From a bacterium (GTDB taxonomy: Bacteria > Vulcanimicrobiota > Vulcanimicrobiia > Vulcanimicrobiales > Vulcanimicrobiaceae): a stretch of 8,370 bases of DNA. Where the stretch lies: assembly GCA_021807065.1 (NCBI GenBank), contig JAKAPO010000087.1, positions 1 through 8,370 on the forward strand, written 5' to 3'. A program made the translations under genes and the position numbers. Under the pieces are notes generated by a model. That model was not told the origin of the DNA. It did no database searches and worked only from the letters and a program-made list of their open reading frames with translations. Of this stretch, positions 1 to 6,237 are shown in pieces. Positions within the stretch are counted from its first letter, which is position 1, and every line of letters starts with the position of its first letter.

Positions 1-620
1 TGCAGGTGTCCCCAGTTATCGTCGTAGTTGATCGGCCCATTGACGCAATGATGAGGATCCGTCAGACAGTCGGAGTTCTCGACGTCGACATCGACACCGC
101 CGAATGCATCGATGACCTCTTTGGCGGCGTTGATGCGCAGGATCGCATAACGGTCGAATCCTGGAATTCCCAAGAATTGAGCGATGACGCGCTCGGCTTC
201 CTTCGGTCCCCCTTCTTCCTGAGCGGCGTTGATTTTTTGGCGCGTTCCGTCGGGAAACGTTGCGAGCATATCGCGCGGCACCGAAAGCTCGTAGACTTGG
301 TGGTTCGCGAAATCGAAGTTCACCGCCCAGATCACGTCGCTGCGCGAGTCGCGCGAAAATGGCTGATCCGTTTGCGTGTAGTCGTAGTCGAGTCCCTCGA
401 CCAGCACGAGCAGATTCTGCTTTCCAAAGACCTGCTGCGGGCTCGGGATGAACAGCTGCTCGATCGCGGCTACCGGGTTTGCCTTGTGGGAGAAGATCGT
501 AAACCCGGTGAGGAGTGAGGCGAGCCCGAGGCAGGCGAGCGCCGCGATGAGCAGCCATCGCCGCGGGCCCGGCGGCGGCCTGCGAAACTCGAAGTTGCGA
601 ACAGCTAGGTGTCTGCCCAT
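1..620 (-). CDS. LytR-CpsA-Psr (LCP) family wall-polymer ligase, N-terminal part
   Basis: Reading leftwards from an ATG at 620 gives 206 residues with no stop before the window edge, so the C-terminus is missing. Residues 1-21 are basic, residues 22-43 form one hydrophobic membrane helix, and the rest is extracytoplasmic. The LCP domain shows its usual succession of motifs: SRSDVIW (92-98), SVPRDM (113-118), KINAA (129-133), LGIPGFDRYAIL (150-161) and IDAFGGVDVDVE (170-181). LCP proteins transfer undecaprenyl-phosphate-linked polymers such as teichoic acid, capsule or arabinogalactan onto peptidoglycan. Arg93, Asp95 and Arg116 sit where family members bind the lipid pyrophosphate. The later arginine motif of the active site would lie off the window. 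The start follows the yajQ stop by 7 bases, with an AAGGG ribosome site overlapping that stop. The polymer used cannot be told. LCP membership is confident. Confidence 0.88.
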   Translation of the reverse strand, partial: MGRHLAVRNFEFRRPPPGPRRWLLIAALACLGLASLLTGFTIFSHKANPVAAIEQLFIPSPQQVFGKQNLLVLVEGLDYDYTQTDQPFSRDSRSDVIWAVNFDFANHQVYELSVPRDMLATFPDGTRQKINAAQEEGGPKEAERVIAQFLGIPGFDRYAILRINAAKEVIDAFGGVDVDVENSDCLTDPHHCVNGPINYDDNWGHL

Positions 621-627
621 GTCCCTT

Positions 628-1119
628 CTATCGGTAGTTCACGAATTGTAACGGAAGGTCAAAGTCCATTCCGCGCAGCGCCGCGATCACTCGCTGAAGA
701 TCGTCCCTGCTCTTGCCAGAGACCCTGATCTGATCGCCTTGGTACTGGGCGGTCACCTTCAGCTTGAGCGACTTGATCTTCTCCATAAGTATCTTCCCGC
801 TATCCTTGGGAATGCCTGAGCGCAACGTGATGACGCGGCGCACGGTACCGCCGGCCGCCGGCTCGAGCGGCCCGATCGAAAAGGCCTTGATGTCGATTCC
901 GCGGCGAACAGCCTTCGACTCAACGATGTCGACGACGTTGCGCATCTTCATCTCGTCGTCGGAGACGATCGCGATCGACTTACCATCGCTCTCGATCGAC
1001 GTTTTCGAATGCTTGAAATCAAAACGGTTCTCGATCTCGCGGCGTGCCTGGTTGAGGGCATTGTCTAATTCTTGCCCATCGATTCTCGAGACGACGTCGA
1101 ACGATGCTTCGCTTGCCAT
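628..1119 (-). CDS. yajQ: YajQ family nucleotide-binding protein (UPF0234)
   Basis: The product is 163 residues, the usual length for this family, and cytoplasmic, with no signal peptide or membrane segment. It is recognised by SFDVVSRIDGQELDNALNQA (6-25), RFDFKHS (32-38), the central IKSLKLKVTAQYQGDQIRVS stretch (115-134), SRDDLQ (137-142) and the family's signature ending PLQFVNYR (156-163). YajQ folds as two ferredoxin-like domains. Some members, such as the Xanthomonas protein XC_3703, bind cyclic di-GMP and partner a LysR-type regulator, but whether this one binds the dinucleotide cannot be read from the sequence. The gene starts 3 bases after the rodZ stop and ends 7 bases before the LCP start. 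The only ribosome-site-like bases (TAAGGC) abut the ATG, so translation probably depends on reinitiation after rodZ. Confidence 0.93.
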   Translation of the reverse strand: MASEASFDVVSRIDGQELDNALNQARREIENRFDFKHSKTSIESDGKSIAIVSDDEMKMRNVVDIVESKAVRRGIDIKAFSIGPLEPAAGGTVRRVITLRSGIPKDSGKILMEKIKSLKLKVTAQYQGDQIRVSGKSRDDLQRVIAALRGMDFDLPLQFVNYR

Positions 1120-1122
1120 GCC

Positions 1123-1893
1123 TTACGAGGTAATGCTCCGGTCGATGACTTCGCCCGGACTCCCCAGTTTCCCGAGATCTTGGCCATCGACCGTGAGATC
1201 GACCGCACCCGCGTTTCCGACGCGAAGCTCGATGCGCTTGCCGTAAAACGTCTTCTCCGTTCCTGCCGGATAGGTTCCTTCGAGGTCCACCGTTCCGTCG
1301 ATCGTGATGCGCAGCCAGCAGAGGCCGGACAGGCGCAGCGTCACGGCATGCTCGCCGGTAGGCGCTGCGGCAGGCGTCACGCCCGGCGTTGCAATTGCAG
1401 CAAGAGCACCGGAAAGCGGCGACGTCGGCGTCGCGGCGGGCGTCGGCGACGCGGAAGCGGGCGCCGACGACACTGAACTGGCCGCGATCGGCTCCCCGGT
1501 TCCCAGGCGCGGGAGCGTCAGCTCGTTATAGACGACGAACGCTACGAGCACGACCGCAACGAGTGAGGCGATCCAAATAAGCGGCGAGAGTTGGAGGCGC
1601 CGGGGAGCCGCCCCGTAGCCGGGGTCGGCAACGGAGCCGTGTGACGGGACGATCTCGCCGCGCTCGCCTTCACCGAGGTTGAACTCGGCCACCATCTCTT
1701 CGGCGTCGAGCCCGAGGAATCGCGCGTAGGTGCGCAAGAAACCCCGGACATACACCGGGGCTCCGATCTCGCTCCACTTCCCCTCCTCGATCGCCTGCAA
1801 GTAAACGGCACGGATTCGGATCTGTTCGGCAACGTCGGCGAGGGAGAGGCCGCGCGCCTCACGCGCGGCACGAAATCGCTGGCCCAGCGGCAT
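1123..1893 (-). CDS. rodZ: RodZ-like cytoskeletal membrane protein (HTH, one TM helix, DUF4115)
   Basis: The 256-residue protein has the full RodZ layout. Residues 4-75 are an Xre-like helix-turn-helix, with [20 protein letters not shown] (16-35) and the typical [18 protein letters not shown] (46-63). Residues 104-123 are a single membrane helix, residues 131-181 a low-complexity linker of Ala, Ser, Thr and Pro, and residues 182-256 the extracytoplasmic DUF4115 beta domain ([28 protein letters not shown]). In RodZ the helix-turn-helix binds MreB in the cytoplasm rather than DNA, and the outer domain contacts the wall-elongation machinery to hold rod shape. It is shorter than the E. coli protein (337 residues), mostly in the linker. 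It heads the leftward operon with yajQ and the LCP gene, which supports a job in envelope assembly. The ATG at 1893 is the natural start, since the domain begins at once. Confidence 0.9.
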   Translation of the reverse strand: MPLGQRFRAAREARGLSLADVAEQIRIRAVYLQAIEEGKWSEIGAPVYVRGFLRTYARFLGLDAEEMVAEFNLGEGERGEIVPSHGSVADPGYGAAPRRLQLSPLIWIASLVAVVLVAFVVYNELTLPRLGTGEPIAASSVSSAPASASPTPAATPTSPLSGALAAIATPGVTPAAAPTGEHAVTLRLSGLCWLRITIDGTVDLEGTYPAGTEKTFYGKRIELRVGNAGAVDLTVDGQDLGKLGSPGEVIDRSITS

Positions 1894-1942
1894 CGCTCTT
1901 TCTGTTATACCCGGTAACCTGTTATCCTTGGTTGGACCAACA
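1894..1942. promoter_or_regulatory. Divergent promoter region between rodZ and mnmA
   Basis: These 49 bases must carry the start signals of both transcription units unless promoters lie inside the genes. On the minus strand TATAAC (1909-1904, five of six matches to a -10 box) lies only 10 bases before the rodZ ATG, which would give a nearly leaderless message. GATAAC (1926-1921) is a weaker -10 candidate further back. No good -35 box is seen for either. On the plus strand CTGTTAT occurs at 1902-1908 and again at 1919-1925, exactly 17 bp apart, with GGTAACC between. An 11-bp palindrome, GTTGGACCAAC (1931-1941), ends one base before the mnmA ATG. These look like regulatory sites, but no regulator can be named. 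Confidence 0.4.
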
Positions 1943-3016
1943 ATGAGTAAAACGCGTGTTATTGCGGCGATGAGCGGCGGCGTCGATTCGGCGGTCGCTG
2001 CAGGGCTGCTCGTGGAAGCAGGTTACGACGTGGTCGGCGTGACGATGCAGATGTACGAGCCGACGCGCCCGGCACATGCAAAGAGTTGCTGCGGGATCGA
2101 GGATTTCGACGACGCGCGGGCGAGCGCCGCAAGACTCGGCATTCCCCATTACGTCCTCGATTTCAGGGAAGCGTTCCGGCGAGGCGTCATCGACCGCTTC
2201 GTCGACGAGTACGCGCGCGGCCGCACGCCCAATCCATGCGTCTCCTGCAACAATCAGGTGAAGTTGGGAACGCTCGCGCGCTACGCGCGACAGCTGGGCG
2301 CGCAGTTTCTCGCAACCGGCCACTACGCGCGCGTCGAGCATCGCGAAGACGGCCCCCATCTCTTTCGCAGCGCGCACGCCAAAGATCAGGCCTACGCGCT
2401 CGCTCAATTGTCGCCCACTCAACTCGCCACGCTCCTGCTTCCGCTCGGCGAGATCGGCAAGAGTACGACGCGCGCGCATGCCCGGCGCCTCGGGCTTCCC
2501 GTACACGACAAGCCCGAGTCGCAAGACATCTGCTTCGTCGAGGGCGGCGATTACGGCGACGTTCTCGAGCGGTATCGCGGCGGCATCAACCGCGCCGGCG
2601 ATTTCGTCGATAGCGCGGGTAGGTACGTCGGGGCGCACGCCGGCATCGCACGCTACACCGTCGGTCAGCGCGCAGCCATTGCCGGATTGGCGCAGCCGCG
2701 CTACGTCACGCACATCGATGCTGCGAGCGGCACCATCGTCATCGGACGAGGGGAAGAGCTGATGGCGAGCGACCTCGTCGCCGATGAAGTCAACCTCATT
2801 CGACCCGAGTGTTTCACCGCACCGCGGACGCGAGTGCGCGCGATGATCCGCTACCACGCGACCCCAGCACCCGCCCTTGCGACGATCTGCGACAATCGTC
2901 TCGAGCTGCGCTTTGAGGCGCCCGTTCGCGCGGTCGCCCCAGGGCAACTGGTGGCGCTGCTGGACGGGCGCACCGAGGAAGTCCTCGGCGGTGCCACAAT
3001 ACAATCGGCATCATGA
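1943..3016 (+). CDS. mnmA: tRNA-specific 2-thiouridylase MnmA
   Basis: This 357-residue enzyme adds sulfur to the C2 position of wobble uridine-34 in tRNAs for Lys, Glu and Gln, using ATP and a persulfide relay. The N-terminal PP-loop SGGVDS (11-16) binds ATP. MnmA hallmarks follow: [15 protein letters not shown] (48-62), [13 protein letters not shown] (97-109) with the first catalytic cysteine Cys99, ATGHYARV (124-131) and SQDICFV (193-199) with the second catalytic cysteine Cys197. The C-terminal part, from about residue 210, holds the usual central and beta-barrel domains ([12 protein letters not shown] at 237-248). All catalytic residues are present and the length is normal. A TTG at 1928 is in frame, but the ATG at 1943 fits the family N-terminus better. 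No clear ribosome site precedes it. Its TGA overlaps the next gene's ATG. Confidence 0.96.
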   Translation: MSKTRVIAAMSGGVDSAVAAGLLVEAGYDVVGVTMQMYEPTRPAHAKSCCGIEDFDDARASAARLGIPHYVLDFREAFRRGVIDRFVDEYARGRTPNPCVSCNNQVKLGTLARYARQLGAQFLATGHYARVEHREDGPHLFRSAHAKDQAYALAQLSPTQLATLLLPLGEIGKSTTRAHARRLGLPVHDKPESQDICFVEGGDYGDVLERYRGGINRAGDFVDSAGRYVGAHAGIARYTVGQRAAIAGLAQPRYVTHIDAASGTIVIGRGEELMASDLVADEVNLIRPECFTAPRTRVRAMIRYHATPAPALATICDNRLELRFEAPVRAVAPGQLVALLDGRTEEVLGGATIQSAS

Positions 3017-4176
3017 AGCGATTGCTCGCGCTGCTTTTTGCATTTTCTCTCACGGGTGCCGCAGGCACCGCCGCGCCGGCGAACTACAACGAGTTCGGCG
3101 TCGCGTTGCTGCAACGGCTGGCGGCGCAATCCCGCGATCGCAACGTCTTCATCTCTCCGCTGAGCCTGGGCGCCGCGCTCGCGATGGCCGCCGATGGCGC
3201 CGCCGGTTCGACGCGGCAGGCCTTGCTCGCTGGTTTGCACTTCCGCGGCAACGATTTGTCTGCAGCGAATGCGGCACTCGTCGCGTCTCTGCGCGCGAAT
3301 CATGACGCACAGGTTGCGCTCGCCGATGCGATTTGGCTGCGCCAAGACATTCCGCCGCGGCCACAATACGTTGCACTCCTGCACGATCGCTACGGCGCGC
3401 AGGCACGGGCGGTGCGCTTCGGCAATCCGTCGGCGGCAGCGGCGATCAATGCATGGGTGCGGCAGCATACCTTCGGTCTCATTCCCAGCATCGTGAACCA
3501 GACGAGCCCGCTCGACTTCGCCTATCTCACGAACGCGCTCGCGTTCAAGGGAAAGTGGATGACGCCGTTCGAGCGCAACAGCACGCGGCCGCATGCTTTC
3601 ACGGATGCGAGCGGCACGAAGGACAACGTGCCGATGATGTTCCGCACGGGATCGTACGAAGTCGCCGATGGGACCGGATATAGGGCGCTCCGGCTGCCGT
3701 ACGGAAAGGGCGGCTACGCCGCCTACATCCTTCTGCCGAAGGCCGGCACCGCAGATGCGCTCGTGCATGACCTGACATCGTCGACGTTCGATCACGTTGC
3801 ACGCTCGGTTGCGACGGAGTATCTCGAGATCGGCGTGCCGCGTTTTACGATGGAGTACGATGCGAGCCTCGCTCCGGTTCTCGAGCAGATGGGGATGGGC
3901 ATCGTATTCTCGGATAACGCGGATTTCTCGCTCATGCACCGCTCACCGCCGCGGTTGCGCATCGCCAAGGTGTTGCACAAAACCTATCTGCGCGTCGACG
4001 AGGCAGGCACGACCGCAGCGGCAGCCACCGCCGTAGGAATGCAAATAACCGCCGTCCGTCCGGGGCCACGCGTACCGCCGTTCATCGTCGACCATCCGTT
4101 CGTCCTCGCCATCCGTGACGAGGGCACCGGCGCGCTGCTCTTCATCGGTGCGATCAACAGCATACCGCGTCAATGA
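3013..4176 (+). CDS. Secreted serpin (serine protease inhibitor)
   Basis: The 387-residue product starts with a signal peptide (basic KR, hydrophobic 4-16, small residues with likely cleavage near 21-23) and no lipobox cysteine, so it should be exported and soluble. The serpin fold is clear: [20 protein letters not shown] (44-63), the breach-region strand [16 protein letters not shown] (171-186), LPKAG (241-245), [11 protein letters not shown] (272-282) and the C-terminal HPFVLAIRD (361-369) and LLFIGAI (375-381). The hinge of the reactive loop, [12 protein letters not shown] (330-341), has the small residues needed for loop insertion, so an inhibitory suicide-substrate mechanism is likely. 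Counting 17 from Glu330 puts P1 at Thr346. The loop is about five residues longer than in alpha-1-antitrypsin, and Arg349 is another possible P1. The target protease is unknown. Its ATG overlaps the mnmA stop (ATGA), implying coupled translation. Confidence 0.93.
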   Translation: MKRLLALLFAFSLTGAAGTAAPANYNEFGVALLQRLAAQSRDRNVFISPLSLGAALAMAADGAAGSTRQALLAGLHFRGNDLSAANAALVASLRANHDAQVALADAIWLRQDIPPRPQYVALLHDRYGAQARAVRFGNPSAAAAINAWVRQHTFGLIPSIVNQTSPLDFAYLTNALAFKGKWMTPFERNSTRPHAFTDASGTKDNVPMMFRTGSYEVADGTGYRALRLPYGKGGYAAYILLPKAGTADALVHDLTSSTFDHVARSVATEYLEIGVPRFTMEYDASLAPVLEQMGMGIVFSDNADFSLMHRSPPRLRIAKVLHKTYLRVDEAGTTAAAATAVGMQITAVRPGPRVPPFIVDHPFVLAIRDEGTGALLFIGAINSIPRQ

Positions 4177-4183
4177 CGCGTCA
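4174..4183. repeat. 10-bp perfect palindrome at the serpin stop codon
   Basis: TGACGCGTCA is a perfect inverted repeat whose first three bases are the serpin stop codon, and its last bases run into the GTCATCC repeat. It could form part of a 3' hairpin or be chance in GC-rich DNA. Nothing shows a protein binding there. Confidence 0.35.
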
Positions 4184-4215
4184 TCCCGATCGAAGGCCCG
4201 CGCCGCAGCGCGGCC
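4180..4215 (+). repeat. GTCATCC-family 3'-end repeat, copy after the serpin gene
   Basis: On the plus strand GTCATCCCGATCGAAGG begins 3 bases after the serpin stop and leads into a GC-rich hairpin. It matches the copies after mqnE and over the ftsK end in the GTCATCCyGA core and the following GAAGG, and like them is in sense with the gene it follows. The family resembles dispersed intergenic repeats (GTCATCCTGAGCGAAGCGAAGG type) common in several bacterial phyla. That link is from general knowledge, not a search. Confidence 0.6.
4195..4215. terminator. GC-rich hairpin between convergent serpin and mqnC genes
   Basis: GGCCCGCGC (4195-4203) pairs with GCGCGGCC (4208-4215) across a four-base CGCA loop, with one bulged C. 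It lies midway between two converging stop codons, where a two-way terminator is expected. No run of T follows on either strand, so it is not a classic intrinsic terminator. It may instead stall polymerase or protect 3' ends. Confidence 0.5.
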
Positions 4216-4225
4216 AACATTTGCG

Positions 4226-5293
4226 CTAGTGCGCGCTTAAGACAGGCTCTTCGCGAAGGTTCCAGTACGTGTTGCGAACGGCCGGTTTGAAACCGGCGCT
4301 GCGGATCGCTTCTTCTAAATCGCGGCGCGATGCCTCGTTGGTGTTGCCTGCGTCGTGCACGACCTGCTCCTCGATGATCGTGCCGCCCATGTCGTCACAT
4401 CCATAGAAGAGCGCGAGCTGCCCCATTTTGAGGCCCGGCGTCAGCCATGAGGCTTGAAGGTGGGGGATGTTGTTCAAGTAGAGGCGCGAGATCGCGAGCA
4501 CGCGCAAGTACTCGAGGCCGGTCGCCTCTTTACCGCGCAGCGGCGTCTTGTATGGAATGTAGTACCACGGTATGAATGCGAGGAAGCCATTCGTTTCGTC
4601 CTGCAGGTCGCGGATGATATTCAAGTGCTCGATGCGTTCCTGCGGGGTTTCGATGGATCCGAACATCATCGTCGCAGTCGTCGGCATCCCGAGCTGCTGT
4701 GCCTCGCGCATGACGCCGATCCATTCCTCCGGCTTTACCTTGCGCGCCGAGATACGCTTGCGCACGCGCTCGACGAGAATCTCGGCACCGGCTCCGGGGA
4801 GCGACTTCATTCCCGCCGTTTTCAGTCGCTGCAGAACGTCGCGAACCGGTAGATTCTCGATTCGCGCGAGGCCGACGATCTCGGAAACGGAGAGCGAGTG
4901 CAGATCGACGTGCGGATACTCGGCACAGACGCGCCTGAAGAGCTCTTCAAACCACTCAACGCGCAACTCGGGATTGACGCCGCCTTGGATCATAATCTGC
5001 GTGGCGCCCTGATCGGCGGCATGCTTGACGCGGGCGAGCACCTCGTCATGCGACATCGTGTACCCTTCACGATGATGCTCGGGCCGGAAGAAGGCGCAGA
5101 ACGTGCAGTGCACGTTGCAGACGTTCGTGTAGTTCACCGTCGTGTCGATGACGTAGGTTACGAGGTCGGGTGGATGGAGCTGCACGCGGCGCGCGTGGGC
5201 CGCGGCACCGAGATCGTGCAAATCGGCTTCGAGATAGAGCCTGACGCCCTCGTCGAAACTCAGCCGGCCGCCGTTCGCGGCGCGGTCGAGCAT
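4226..5293 (-). CDS. mqnC: Cyclic dehypoxanthine futalosine synthase MqnC (radical SAM)
   Basis: MqnC cyclises dehypoxanthine futalosine to its spiro cyclic form in the futalosine route to menaquinone, through an adenosyl radical. The 355-residue protein carries the radical SAM CxxxCxxC motif CNVHCTFC with Cys59, Cys63 and Cys66 to hold the 4Fe-4S cluster. MQNC-type motifs follow: QGGVNPEL (103-110), LHSLSVSEI (131-139), PGAGAEIL (166-173), PTTATMMFGSIET (204-216) and FIPWYYIPYKTPL (240-252). MqnE has different residues at these places, which separates the two. The frame is open to 5359, but the ATG at 5293 comes one base after the mqnA stop and starts MLDRAANGGR LSFDEGV, as expected for the family. 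A ribosome site is not evident, so translation is probably coupled to mqnA. Confidence 0.93.
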   Translation of the reverse strand: MLDRAANGGRLSFDEGVRLYLEADLHDLGAAAHARRVQLHPPDLVTYVIDTTVNYTNVCNVHCTFCAFFRPEHHREGYTMSHDEVLARVKHAADQGATQIMIQGGVNPELRVEWFEELFRRVCAEYPHVDLHSLSVSEIVGLARIENLPVRDVLQRLKTAGMKSLPGAGAEILVERVRKRISARKVKPEEWIGVMREAQQLGMPTTATMMFGSIETPQERIEHLNIIRDLQDETNGFLAFIPWYYIPYKTPLRGKEATGLEYLRVLAISRLYLNNIPHLQASWLTPGLKMGQLALFYGCDDMGGTIIEEQVVHDAGNTNEASRRDLEEAIRSAGFKPAVRNTYWNLREEPVLSAH

Positions 5294-5294
5294 G

Positions 5295-6128
5295 CTACGC
5301 AGGGACACCAAGTGGCTCCGGAACGACCGCCGGAATGCGATCGATCGCACCGATCGCATAGAGCTCGCGACAGAACGCCGTGAGACCGCATTGCGCTGCG
5401 AGATGGAACGTGAAGTTCAACTTGCCGTAATACTCTTCGTAGAATCCGGCTGGGCGTGGGGCCAGTCGTTGCGACACGGCGACGACCGCGTCCATGTGCG
5501 AGCGCGACCACGTGTAGGCATCGGTCATCGCGTGCATGCATGCCGCTACCGCTTCCGGTTCTCGCTCGTAGGTATCGCGTCGCGACACCCATACGGCAAA
5601 GACCGCCTGCTGCCCGCTCCACTCGTGCCAAAGCGTGCCGAGGTCGTAGACCCGATCGCGTGGCATGGAAAGTAGCGCGTCGATGGCGCGGTCGCCGATC
5701 AGCAGCGCCGCCGCGCCATCGCGCGCCTCGCTCAGCGGATCGTCGCTCGTCTCGTAGGTCGGACGCACGCCAAAGCGGCGCTCGAGGATAACGCGCAACA
5801 AGTTCGCGCCGCTCGCCGATTCCTTTGTGACCGCGATGCGAGCGCCGTCAAGCTGCGCAGGAGTCTTCGGCGAGACAAGCACGATCGAGACGACCTCGTC
5901 GCGCGCGCCGATGCACAAGTCGGGTAAGAGCACCAACTCCCCGGCGTGCTTCGCCCACGTGAATGCGGAGACCGGGCTGAGGTCAAGCTCACCTTCGAGC
6001 ACCATCGCATTCAGCCGCGCCGGCACGTCGGCGTGCAGCCTTCCCGGAGACTCGATGATACCCGCATCGAAGGCCGCGTAGATCGGCAGATCGTTGGTGT
6101 ACTTGATTCGTCCGCAGCGCAAAGTCAT
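5295..6128 (-). CDS. mqnA: Chorismate dehydratase MqnA
   Basis: MqnA removes water from chorismate to give 3-enolpyruvyl-benzoate, the first committed step of the futalosine menaquinone pathway. The 277-residue cytoplasmic protein has the periplasmic-binding-protein-like fold of the MqnA/MqnD family. Visible motifs are GRIKYTNDLPIYAAFD (6-21), GELDLSPVSAFTWAK (46-60), LLPDLCIGA (67-75), the ligand-loop segment TKESASGANLLR (101-112), AALLIGDRAI (140-149) and VYDLGTLWHEWSGQQAVFAVW (160-180). The YDLG-W-FAVW block and the company of mqnE and mqnC point to MqnA rather than MqnD. The ATG at 6128 is chosen because the family N-terminus starts there and GAGGG lies 10 bases upstream. The frame stays open to 6335, but that extension is repeat sequence. 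The stop is one base before the mqnC ATG. Confidence 0.92.
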   Translation of the reverse strand: MTLRCGRIKYTNDLPIYAAFDAGIIESPGRLHADVPARLNAMVLEGELDLSPVSAFTWAKHAGELVLLPDLCIGARDEVVSIVLVSPKTPAQLDGARIAVTKESASGANLLRVILERRFGVRPTYETSDDPLSEARDGAAALLIGDRAIDALLSMPRDRVYDLGTLWHEWSGQQAVFAVWVSRRDTYEREPEAVAACMHAMTDAYTWSRSHMDAVVAVSQRLAPRPAGFYEEYYGKLNFTFHLAAQCGLTAFCRELYAIGAIDRIPAVVPEPLGVPA

Positions 6129-6137
6129 TGAGGCGCT

Positions 6138-6188
6138 TCCCTCGACGTCGGCTCGGTGCTCACGCACCTCGCCTCGCTCGGGATGACA
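6138..6188 (-). repeat. GTCATCC-family repeat, second copy in the mqnE-mqnA gap
   Basis: TGTCATCCCGAGCGAGG (6188-6172) is an exact 17-bp match to the copy at 6233-6217, 45 bp away. It continues into a small hairpin, GGTGC-GTGA-GCACC (6168-6155), whose loop would be a GNRA-type GUGA tetraloop in RNA, and ends near GACGTCGAGGGA, which also supplies the mqnA ribosome site. This is the longer of the two copies in this gap. Confidence 0.7.
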
Positions 6189-6216
6189 TGAATACGCCAT
6201 CCATCGAATGCAGTTC

Positions 6217-6233
6217 CCTCGCTCGGGATGACA
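6217..6233 (-). repeat. GTCATCC-family repeat, copy just after mqnE
   Basis: The 17-bp core TGTCATCCCGAGCGAGG begins 4 bases after the mqnE stop codon, in sense with mqnE. It lacks the hairpin tail of the neighbouring copy and may be a truncated unit. The 109-bp gap between mqnE and mqnA (6129-6237) holds these two copies and about 28 bp of unrelated sequence between them; nothing else was seen there. Confidence 0.7.
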
Positions 6234-6237
6234 CCCA

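Noticed and set aside
16..558. A 180-codon minus-strand frame at the left edge
   Set aside because: It is Arg-rich with no domain and overlaps, in another frame, the LCP-family gene, which has clear motifs throughout.
1304..1530. Possible coding repeat or mobile element in the Ala/Ser/Pro/Thr-rich stretch
   Set aside because: It encodes the normal low-complexity linker of RodZ between the membrane helix and DUF4115.
1922..3004. A 360-codon open frame on the minus strand opposite mnmA
   Set aside because: Its translation has no recognisable domain, and it lies antisense to an unmistakable MnmA. Long antisense frames are expected in GC-rich DNA with strong third-position bias.
2851..3939. A 362-codon open frame on the minus strand opposite mnmA and the serpin gene
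   Set aside because: It is Arg- and His-rich with no family features and mirrors the codon bias of the serpin gene.
6138..6233. A CRISPR array or riboswitch in the mqnE-mqnA gap
   Set aside because: There are only two direct repeats of 17 bp, with no further units or cas genes, and the sequence belongs to the dispersed repeat family. No riboswitch core was recognised.
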